Shown: positions 14,454 through 20,321 of the stretch, in pieces
Position numbering within the stretch: the first letter of the stretch is position 1
How the letters are laid out: every line of letters starts with the position of its first letter
Assembly: GCA_964522015.1 (NCBI GenBank)
Contig: CAZFST010000047.1
Span: 1-20,321 of the forward strand
Source of the DNA: QQWI01 sp964522015
GTDB lineage: Bacteria > Bacillota > Clostridia > Peptostreptococcales > Acidaminobacteraceae
DNA: 20,321 nt
Reading direction: 5' to 3'
Translations under genes and position numbers: made by a program
Notes under the pieces: model-generated
The model's database searches: none
What the model was told of the DNA's origin: nothing
The model's input: only the letters and a program-made list of their open reading frames with translations

Positions 14454-15091
14454 TTGAGGAAATGGGAACGGTGGTGGGGACGGTTCCTCGGACGACTTCT
14501 GGGGCGGCCAATCTGCGCATTAAAATAAATGCGAAGGTTGTACTAGAGGGACTTAAAATCGGAGACAGCATTTGTACCAATGGGGTGTGCTTGACTGTTG
14601 TCGCTTTTGACAGTCGTCATTTTGAAGCCGATGTCATGTCTCAAACAGCAAGACATTCCAATTTAGGGCAGCTAAAAGTAGGCCATAAGGTCAATTTGGA
14701 GAGAGCTCTTCGTCTGGGGGACCGCCTGGGTGGGCACCTGGTTTCGGGGCACATAGATGATGTGGGCAAGATTTCTGCCATTGATAGAGATGGCAATGCC
14801 CAGTGGTATACCATCAAAGCACCAGATTCAGTTCTAAAGTATGTCATTGAGCGGGGTTCGGTGGCCGTAGATGGCATCAGTTTAACCGTTGCCACCGCTG
14901 CAAGAGATCACTTTAGGGTTTCAATTATTCCCCATACCCAGGGTGAAACCACCTTTCAATATAAGCAATGTGGGGATTTAGTGAACATTGAATGTGATAT
15001 GTTTGGAAAGTATGTCGAGCGTCTAGTGCAGTTTGAAACCCCTGCACCACTGAATATGGAATTTCTAAAAGAGCATGGCTTTTTAGATTAA
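14438..15091 (+). CDS. ribE: Riboflavin synthase alpha chain
   Basis: A 217-residue protein that dismutates two 6,7-dimethyl-8-ribityllumazine molecules into riboflavin and the pyrimidine precursor. It has two lumazine-binding barrels (about 1-97 and 98-195): MFTGLVEEMGTV opens the first and GHLVSGHIDDVGKI (99-112) the second, and CLTVV and SLTVA are the paired binding segments. GKYVERL (190-196) begins the C-terminal trimerisation helix. The length is normal. The start lies inside ribD, so translation is coupled to it. Confidence 0.97.
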   Translation: MFTGLVEEMGTVVGTVPRTTSGAANLRIKINAKVVLEGLKIGDSICTNGVCLTVVAFDSRHFEADVMSQTARHSNLGQLKVGHKVNLERALRLGDRLGGHLVSGHIDDVGKISAIDRDGNAQWYTIKAPDSVLKYVIERGSVAVDGISLTVATAARDHFRVSIIPHTQGETTFQYKQCGDLVNIECDMFGKYVERLVQFETPAPLNMEFLKEHGFLD

Positions 15092-15105
15092 GAAAGGGGT
15101 GTCAC

Positions 15106-16305
15106 ATGGCTTCAAATCAGTTTAGCACCATTGAAGAAGCACTTGTGGATTTGGCACAAGGTAAGATGATTGTGGTAGTAGACGATGAAGACCGGGAAAA
15201 CGAAGGGGACTTATTGATGGCAGCCGACAAGGCAACGCCAGAGGCCATCAACTTTATGGCCATGTACGGCCGGGGGCTCATCTGTGTGCCCATGCAAGCA
15301 GAGCGCTTGCAAGCACTTGGCATTGAGCAAATGGTCACCAATAGCACCGATCCAAAAGAAACGGCCTTTACGGTTTCGGTGGACGCTTCAACCTGCACAA
15401 CGGGCATTTCAGCTGCTGAGCGGTCTGACACCATCCTAAAATTAGTGGATTCACAGGCCCTGCCAAGTGATTTTACAAAGCCCGGTCACATCTTTCCACT
15501 AAGAGCCCGTGAAGGTGGCGTCCTGGTTCGCGCAGGTCACACAGAGGCGGCGGTGGATCTTGCAGTCATGGCGGGCAGTTCCCCAGCCGGTGTAATCTGC
15601 GAGATTATGAATGCCGACGGCACCATGGCCCGGGTGCCAGAGCTTTTGCTTTTCGCCAAGGCTCATGGCCTGAAAATGATCACGATAGCCGATCTAATTG
15701 CCCATAGGAGACGCCATGAGCATTTCGTTAAGAGGATGGCAGAGTCTGAAATGCCTACAAAACATGGGGCGTTTAACATGGTGGGTTATGTCAATACTCT
15801 AAATGGCGAGCATCACGTGGCTTTGGTAAAAGGTGATCTAGCAGCACGGTCTCCCGTGCTGGTAAGAGTCCATTCGGAATGCTTGACGGGAGACGCCTTT
15901 GGCTCCCTGCGCTGTGACTGCGGCCAGCAGCTAGATAAGGCCCTTGCAGATATAGAAAAAGAGGGTGCTGGTGTGCTGCTTTACATGCGGCAAGAGGGTC
16001 GGGGCATAGGCCTGATCAATAAAATCAAGGCCTACGCCTTGCAAGATCAGGGCATGGATACGGTTGAAGCCAACATCGCGCTGGGTTTTCCAGAAGACAT
16101 GCGGGATTACGGCATCGGTGCACAAATCCTTTACGATCTAGGGGTTCGTGATCTAAAACTCATGACCAACAACCCTAAAAAACTGGCAGGCTTAGAGGGC
16201 TATGGCATTCGGGTTGTGGACCGAGTCCCCATAATAATGAATCACAACGAAAAAAACGCCCACTACTTGAAAACAAAGCAACATAAAATGGGCCATTTAA
16301 TCTAA
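15106..16305 (+). CDS. ribBA: Bifunctional DHBP synthase / GTP cyclohydrolase II
   Basis: The 399-residue fusion supplies both substrates for lumazine synthesis. The N-terminal RibB domain (about 6-202) makes 3,4-dihydroxy-2-butanone 4-phosphate, with DDEDRENEGD (26-35) and RAGHTEAAVD (142-151). The C-terminal RibA domain (about 207-399) opens the GTP ring and has zinc ligands Cys259, Cys270 and Cys272 in HSECLTGDAFGSLRCDCG (256-273), plus MRQEGRGIGL (294-303). All catalytic motifs are intact, so both halves should be active. AAAGGGGTG precedes the ATG and the gene is 14 bases after ribE. Confidence 0.97.
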   Translation: MASNQFSTIEEALVDLAQGKMIVVVDDEDRENEGDLLMAADKATPEAINFMAMYGRGLICVPMQAERLQALGIEQMVTNSTDPKETAFTVSVDASTCTTGISAAERSDTILKLVDSQALPSDFTKPGHIFPLRAREGGVLVRAGHTEAAVDLAVMAGSSPAGVICEIMNADGTMARVPELLLFAKAHGLKMITIADLIAHRRRHEHFVKRMAESEMPTKHGAFNMVGYVNTLNGEHHVALVKGDLAARSPVLVRVHSECLTGDAFGSLRCDCGQQLDKALADIEKEGAGVLLYMRQEGRGIGLINKIKAYALQDQGMDTVEANIALGFPEDMRDYGIGAQILYDLGVRDLKLMTNNPKKLAGLEGYGIRVVDRVPIIMNHNEKNAHYLKTKQHKMGHLI

Positions 16306-16373
16306 CTAAAAACGAGCATCCAACGCCCAACAGAATCACACACTATTTACCCATCTTACAAGGAGGCAACAAA

Positions 16374-16886
16374 ATGACAATTAAGACTTTCGAAGGCAAA
16401 CTGGTGACCAACGGCAAGCGATATGGTATTGTGATTGGTCGTTTCAATGAATTCATCGGTTCTAAACTGCTGGGAGGGGCCATTGATGGCCTGGTCCGAC
16501 ATGGCGCACTGGAAGAAGAAATCGCAGTCGCATGGGTACCAGGAGCCTTTGAAATTCCCCTAGTGGCAAAAAAAATGGCAAACTCCGGCAACTACGATGC
16601 CATCATTTGCCTTGGTGCTGTGATTCGCGGTGCAACACCGCATTTTGACTATGTTTCAAGCGAAGTAACAAAGGGCGTTGCCCAAGTATCAATGGCAAGC
16701 GAGATCCCCGTTATTTTCGGTGTGTTAACCACCGATTCCATCGAGCAAGCCATTGAGCGTGCAGGCACAAAGTCTGGCAATAAAGGTTATGACGCTGCCA
16801 TCACTGCCATTGAGATGGTCAACCTTATGGGTGAACTGTCCCCAACTGCGACAAAAATGTCTCAAAGCTGTTACGTCCCCGCTTGA
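16374..16886 (+). CDS. ribH: 6,7-dimethyl-8-ribityllumazine synthase
   Basis: Lumazine synthase joins the two RibBA/RibD-derived substrates and assembles into pentamers or icosahedral shells. RFNEFIGSKLL (23-33), WVPGAFEIPL (54-63) and GAVIRGATPHFDYV (81-94, catalytic His90) are diagnostic. The fold normally ends near residue 155 (EMVNLMGEL). Here 15 further residues, SPTATKMSQSCYVPA, follow, and the last eight plus the stop are encoded by a palindromic repeat. The 3' end overlaps the convergent nhaC gene by 16 bases. A strong AAGGAGG lies upstream, 68 bases after ribBA. The tail is probably unstructured and tolerated. Confidence 0.97.
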   Translation: MTIKTFEGKLVTNGKRYGIVIGRFNEFIGSKLLGGAIDGLVRHGALEEEIAVAWVPGAFEIPLVAKKMANSGNYDAIICLGAVIRGATPHFDYVSSEVTKGVAQVSMASEIPVIFGVLTTDSIEQAIERAGTKSGNKGYDAAITAIEMVNLMGELSPTATKMSQSCYVPA

Positions 16887-16889
16887 GAC
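16859..16889. repeat. Palindromic repeat, AGCTGTTACGTCCCC family, at the ribH/nhaC junction
   Basis: Arms GTCTCAA(AGC) and (GC)TTGAGAC enclose the core AGCTGTTACGTCCCC. The ribH stop (TGA 16884-16886) and, on the other strand, the nhaC stop (TAA 16871-16873) both lie in it. The core is identical to that at 18312-18326, while the stems are different sequences. Confidence 0.85.
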
Positions 16890-18199
16890 GTCCCTCTTTC
16901 CCCCCTCTTTCTAATAAAGTGCACCAAGGGCACCAGGTATAAGAAGAAAGCAAAGGGGATATAGGCGGTGCTGGATATCCCCAGTGTGGTGGTGGGAACA
17001 AAGGCGGCGATGTTCCAGGGCACTAAGGCCGCCATTAAGATGGCTGAATTCTCCAGGTCGATGGCTAGGTCCTGCTGACTGTCAGCCTTTTCGTAGGCGT
17101 CAGTCATGAGCTGGTCGGTAAGGACCACGGCAATGGTTTGGTTACAGCCAAAGCTAGCAGCGCCAATACTGGTTACAAAAGTCGCGCTAAATCGGCCAAT
17201 TGGTCCTTTAGCGCGACTTAACATTTTCTCGATTGGCGCCAGCATGCCAGTGCCCTCCAATAAACCTGCAAGGGCACAGGCCGTGGTCACTATAATGGCC
17301 GGCTTTAGCATGGATAAGAGCCCGCCACCCTTAATCAGAGTAGCCAGAGGGTGTCCAGCAGGGAGGTAGAATCCCCTTAAGGCGCTTTGGGCAACCTCTT
17401 GAAGAGAAGCGCCCTGGACCCCAAGTGCCACCAAAGCAGCAATGACGATACTGGACCCCATAGCCCATTTTACATCAATTTTCAAAAGCGACAGCACTAG
17501 CATCACAATGGCAGGGAGCAAGGGGACAAGTCCCATTGAAAAAGTAGCCTGTAGATCACTGAGCATGGGCATCTCCCCAGTTTGTAGGGGTGCCGTAAAA
17601 GAGAAAAACCCATATAAAAGGGTGGTTAGAATCAGTGGGATGAGCCCCGTCTTGAACATGAGGACCACATTGCGGTGCAAGTCAGTGCCCGTTAAACCGG
17701 CCACAAGATTTGCGCTGGAAGACATGGGTGAGTTGCGATCTCCAAAATAAGCACCGGAGATAATGGCGCCCCCTACTAAGGCCTCGGAAAGGCCTGCACC
17801 CCTTGCAATGACCATCAGGGCGATGCCCACTGTACTGACAGTGCCAAAGGACGTGCCCATTAAGTACGACAGGACGGCAGGAATTAAAAATGCAAATAAA
17901 ATAAAAAACTGTGGGTGGATCAGTGACAAGCCCAAATTAATCAGGGCTGGCACGGTGCCGCTGATCATCCAAAGACCAGTAATGCCACCAATAAACATAA
18001 AGACCCTCAGAACGACTAGTGCCTTTTTAGCACCCAGTAGCTGATACTTCAAAATGGCCTTACCTTCAGTGCCTTGAATCTTGGCCAAGAAGCTGAATAA
18101 GCCAAGTCCCAAAAGTAGGGGGAGGCCGATAAAGCCCCCGGTGAAAACCGTGTAAAGTAATGCCGCCATTGTGATGGCAGCTATGAATAATATGGTCAT
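16871..18199 (-). CDS. nhaC: Na+/H+ antiporter, NhaC family
   Basis: A 442-residue integral membrane protein with about ten to twelve hydrophobic segments. Family blocks are GTSFGTVSTVG (115-125) and GAIISGAYFGDRNSPMSSS (144-162), with a second, inverted-repeat half in the C-terminal region. It would exchange cytoplasmic Na+ for protons; some NhaC relatives exchange malate/lactate, so the substrate is not certain. AAAAGGAT precedes the ATG. The last residues (GTSQAGT) and the stop come from the repeat shared with ribH. It is 132 bases downstream of csd on the same strand. Confidence 0.88.
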   Translation of the reverse strand: MTILFIAAITMAALLYTVFTGGFIGLPLLLGLGLFSFLAKIQGTEGKAILKYQLLGAKKALVVLRVFMFIGGITGLWMISGTVPALINLGLSLIHPQFFILFAFLIPAVLSYLMGTSFGTVSTVGIALMVIARGAGLSEALVGGAIISGAYFGDRNSPMSSSANLVAGLTGTDLHRNVVLMFKTGLIPLILTTLLYGFFSFTAPLQTGEMPMLSDLQATFSMGLVPLLPAIVMLVLSLLKIDVKWAMGSSIVIAALVALGVQGASLQEVAQSALRGFYLPAGHPLATLIKGGGLLSMLKPAIIVTTACALAGLLEGTGMLAPIEKMLSRAKGPIGRFSATFVTSIGAASFGCNQTIAVVLTDQLMTDAYEKADSQQDLAIDLENSAILMAALVPWNIAAFVPTTTLGISSTAYIPFAFFLYLVPLVHFIRKRGERGTSQAGT

Positions 18200-18253
18200 G
18201 TGTTTATCCTTTTAGCGCCTTACATAGGCTTTTTATTTAGCGTGCTGTCATTT

Positions 18254-18340
18254 GAGGTGTGTCCCCATCTGCTCCCAAAAGGTGTTGCTGCACAACACTG
18301 CTTGGTAGCAAAGCTGTTACGTCCCCACCTGCTACCCAAG
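18254..18340. repeat. Palindromic repeat, AGCTGTTACGTCCCC family, plus a degenerate neighbour
   Basis: The clear copy (18301-18340) has arms CTTGGTAGCA and TGCTACC(C)AAG around the core AGCTGTTACGTCCCC. The csd stop codon (TAG, 18334-18332 on the - strand) is in its stem. A degenerate partial copy, TGTGTCCCCATCTGCTCCC, precedes it at about 18257-18275, followed by a GTGTTG/CAACAC hairpin. The region separates csd from nhaC. Confidence 0.8.
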
Positions 18341-19552
18341 AGCTTTAATCGCAGCAATGGCTTGGGTAATGTCGTCGTCAGTGGTAAAGGGTGAAAAGCT
18401 AAAGCGCACGGTCCCTTGTGGGAAAGTGCCTAGGGCCCTGTGAGCTGCGGGAGAACAGTGCATGCCAACTCGGGTGATAATCCCAAAGGACTGCTCCAGT
18501 TGCCAGCACACATCAGCATTGTCCTGGCCCACAAAGTCCAGGGAAACCACGGCGGTCCGTTGACTCATATCCTCTTTACCAATCACTTTAACATAGTGAG
18601 TGGGGGACGGCGGAGAATCCTCTGAATCCCCTGACAGTCCTGAAGCCCCTGAACCCCTTGAAAGTTCTGAAACACCGGCCAAGAATCGCTCTGTATGAGC
18701 CCGCTCAATGGCCCAAAGGGCCTCTTGCCCCTGAGATCTCAAAAACACCAGCGCCGAATGAAGCCCAAATAGGCCTACCACATTAGGGGTCCCTGCCTCA
18801 AACTTATCCGGCATATATTCAGGCTGTTCTTCAAGTTCAGATAAACTCCCTGTGCCCCCCTCAATCAGTGGGCTAAGTTGCCGAGCCAGTTCTGGCGTCA
18901 CCGCAAACCCACCGGTTCCCTGGGGTCCAAGGAGTCCCTTGTGTCCTGTAAAAGCAATGGCATCAGCGGAGAGCGTCTTGAAAGACACTGGCCAAATCCC
19001 CAGGGTCTGTGCCGCATCCACTATAAATAGAAGGTTATGGGCCTTGGCAATCTTGCCCACAGCCTCTAAATCCAGAACCGTCCCACATACGTTAGAAGCG
19101 TGGGTCATCACAATTGCTTTGGTATTGGGTTGAATCAGTGGTAAAATAGAGGGGATGATTAGGCTACCATCGGCCTTACAGGTGGCCCTTGAAAACTTGA
19201 CATCATGGTGCTTTAGGGTATCCAGAGGTCTCATCACTGCGTTATGTTCAAGAGGAGAAACAATCACATGGTCCCCTGGGCGCAAAAGCCCTTTTAGAAG
19301 CACATTCAGGCTCTCTGTCACATTCTTGGTAAACACCACATGGGACGGGTGGTCAAAGTCCATCAGCTGGGCAAGCATTTCCCGGGTTTCATAAATCACC
19401 CGCTGGGCCTCAAAACTGGCCTGCGACGTACTCCTGCTAACATTTGTGCCGATGTTTTCAAGGTAGTGACACATGGCAGCACTAACCCCTGGGGCTTTTG
19501 GGAACGAAGTCGCCCCGTTATCCATGTAAATCGTTTTTATTGCTGGTATCAT
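18332..19552 (-). CDS. Class V aminotransferase-fold cysteine desulfurase family protein
   Basis: A 406-residue PLP enzyme of the cysteine desulfurase / selenocysteine lyase group. DNGATSFPK (11-19) is the N-terminal substrate motif, EHNAV (102-106) stacks on PLP, DAAQTLG (179-185) holds the pyridine-contacting Asp179, and FTGHKGLLGPQGTGG (201-215) has the Schiff-base Lys205. Cys366 in RVGMHCSPAAH is the persulfide-forming residue. It should mobilise sulfur from cysteine as protein-bound persulfide. It is divergent from a DUF3343 carrier-like gene, a known pairing for this subfamily. A Ser/Gly tract at about 294-312 is encoded by six 9-bp repeats and is not family-typical. Confidence 0.9.
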   Translation of the reverse strand: MIPAIKTIYMDNGATSFPKAPGVSAAMCHYLENIGTNVSRSTSQASFEAQRVIYETREMLAQLMDFDHPSHVVFTKNVTESLNVLLKGLLRPGDHVIVSPLEHNAVMRPLDTLKHHDVKFSRATCKADGSLIIPSILPLIQPNTKAIVMTHASNVCGTVLDLEAVGKIAKAHNLLFIVDAAQTLGIWPVSFKTLSADAIAFTGHKGLLGPQGTGGFAVTPELARQLSPLIEGGTGSLSELEEQPEYMPDKFEAGTPNVVGLFGLHSALVFLRSQGQEALWAIERAHTERFLAGVSELSRGSGASGLSGDSEDSPPSPTHYVKVIGKEDMSQRTAVVSLDFVGQDNADVCWQLEQSFGIITRVGMHCSPAAHRALGTFPQGTVRFSFSPFTTDDDITQAIAAIKALG

Positions 19553-19585
19553 CTATTGAGCTCCAATCTAAAAGGGCGGTTAAAC

Positions 19586-19828
19586 ATGCTAAAACTCGCA
19601 ACGTTTCATACAACAACAGGGGCCATGGGCTTTGAGCGATTGCTCAAAGATCTAGGTCAGTCATATACCCTAAAGCCTATACCAAGAAACATCAGCGCGG
19701 GCTGCGGCATCGCGGTGGAGTTTACCTGTGACGATCTAAAAGTCGACACCATCCATGATCTAGATAAAATTTATCTTGTGGAAAACGGCACTTACACCCC
19801 TATTGATTATACGGAGATAAGAACCTAA
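19586..19828 (+). CDS. DUF3343 putative Se/S carrier-like protein
   Basis: An 80-residue protein. The DUF3343 pattern is clear: MLKLATFHTTTGAMGFERLL (1-20), then LKPIPRNISAGCGIAVEF (29-46) with Cys40, and Cys48 after it. The family is annotated as a putative sulfur or selenium carrier, usually near a class V desulfurase, as here. Cys40 is the likely persulfide acceptor from Cys366 of the divergent desulfurase; that is inference. The frame is open from 19340, but ATG 19586 has AAAGGGCGG 6 bases upstream and gives the family's normal length. The divergent start is only 33 bases away, so the promoters must overlap the partner gene. Confidence 0.88.
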   Translation: MLKLATFHTTTGAMGFERLLKDLGQSYTLKPIPRNISAGCGIAVEFTCDDLKVDTIHDLDKIYLVENGTYTPIDYTEIRT

Positions 19829-19840
19829 ATACAAGGGAAT

Positions 19841-19873
19841 GAGACAGGGGGACGTGCACCGTGTCTCGTTTTT
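19841..19873 (+). terminator. Palindromic repeat copy E acting as a likely terminator
   Basis: Perfect arms GAGACA and TGTCTC surround the core GGGGGACGTGCACCG, and GTTTTT follows. It lies 12 bases after the DUF3343 stop. In this copy the repeat is followed by a T-run, so it could serve as the intrinsic terminator of that gene. Confidence 0.75.
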
Positions 19874-20151
19874 GAGTGAAACTTCAGACCTTGTACGAAA
19901 ATGATGAAAATTCCAACGAATTTGACAGGTTTGTTGGTATTGAACTACGAAAATGATGGGATTAAAGCTACTTAGTACAGAAATGTAAAACTCGGTATTT
20001 TTCAGCTATAGTGGACACAGAGGTTAGGAAGGGAAGTAAATAACCTCTGAAAGAGCCTTAGGGAGGAGGGGCGTCCATTTACAAAGCTCGGTGTAATAAT
20101 GTAGTTCACTGTGTATTAACGAATCTTTAAAATAAACCTAAAGGGATAGTT
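19874..20151 (+). other. Leader/intergenic region with direct repeat and hairpin
   Basis: This is non-coding as far as I can see. It has a 13-base direct repeat TACGAAAATGATG (19894-19906 and 19946-19958) and a possible -10 TATAGT at 20007-20012 with a poor -35. A hairpin AGAGGTTA/TAACCTCT with a 14-base purine-rich loop lies at 20019-20048, and a GGGAGGAGGGG tract at 20061-20071 has no start codon behind it. If transcription starts near 20020, the next gene has a structured leader of about 130 bases. I could not match it to a known riboswitch. Confidence 0.4.
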
Positions 20152-20295
20152 ATGATCAAAATTATGAAGCACGGGGTAACATGTTTTTTAGTTCTATTAA
20201 TGCTCATTTCAAGTGTTTTTGCTGATGTACCAGCACCAATAGATACAACTCTTAAAAACAATGTTAAACCCGAATTATTCATGTATAAGTCATAG
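20152..20295 (+). CDS. Small secreted peptide or truncated exported protein
   Basis: A 47-residue frame with AAAGGGAT 4-5 bases before the ATG. Residues 1-24 form a signal peptide: a basic start (MIKIMKHG), a hydrophobic core (FLVLLMLISS) and a VFA cleavage site. The mature part would be only about 23 residues, beginning DVPAPIDTTLK. The same reading frame stays open after the TAG to the window edge, so this may be an exported protein gene broken by a nonsense mutation. The window ends too soon to decide. Confidence 0.5.
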   Translation: MIKIMKHGVTCFLVLLMLISSVFADVPAPIDTTLKNNVKPELFMYKS

Positions 20296-20321
20296 AAATC
20301 GCATGTAGCTGTAATTGCAAT

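Noticed and set aside
19340..19585. N-terminal extension of the DUF3343 protein
   Set aside because: It is antisense to the csd gene; the family length and ribosome binding site support ATG 19586.
20019..20048. PreQ1 or other known riboswitch
   Set aside because: The AGAGGTTA stem is superficially like PreQ1-I, but the loop and the A-rich tail required for the pseudoknot are absent.

Overview
The window looks like chromosome from an anaerobic, low-to-mid GC Firmicute of the class Clostridia. The support is strong AGGAGG-type ribosome binding sites, a sigma-A promoter with both consensus hexamers, a NiCo-type riboswitch, a ribD-ribE-ribBA-ribH operon behind an FMN riboswitch, an oxygen-sensitive double-cubane-cluster reductase pair, and small clostridial families (DUF3787, DUF3343 beside a class V desulfurase). 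The genus cannot be fixed from this. No rRNA, tRNA, CRISPR array, transposase or phage gene was seen.

Layout. Positions 1-4445 hold small accessory genes on the + strand: an orphan antitoxin-like protein followed by a possible toxin stub, a cysteine-rich DUF3795 protein, a small membrane protein, a GNAT acetyltransferase, an alpha/alpha-toroid (prenyltransferase/squalene-cyclase-like) protein, a DUF975 membrane protein and a YCII/DGPF protein. At 4526-4812 a 52-residue DUF3787 gene on the - strand lies between a bidirectional terminator and a consensus promoter. At 5009-8598 are a membrane-anchored L7/L12-like protein, the double-cubane reductase with its ATP-dependent activator, and a cation diffusion facilitator preceded by what reads as a Ni/Co riboswitch with a terminator switch. 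asdA (aspartate 4-decarboxylase) follows on the - strand. Next come three + strand genes carrying four GNAT domains, then the FMN riboswitch and the complete riboflavin operon. Convergent to that operon is an NhaC-type antiporter. Upstream of nhaC, on the same strand, is a class V cysteine desulfurase that is divergent from a DUF3343 Se/S-carrier-like gene. The window ends with a long leader and a 47-codon secreted peptide.

The most unusual signal is a set of short palindromic repeats scattered between genes. One family has the core GGGGGACGTGCACCG inside a 6-bp stem whose sequence changes between copies while staying paired. A second has the core AGCTGTTACGTCCCC, also inside variable stems. 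Copies sit at gene 3' ends. One provides the last codons and the stop codons of both ribH and nhaC, which converge within it, and another contains the csd stop codon. Separately, ribD and csd carry in-frame 9-bp tandem repeats at apparent surface loops, and the riboflavin leader carries a further tandem array. Together these suggest active small-repeat dynamics, with the mobilising enzyme, if any, outside the window.
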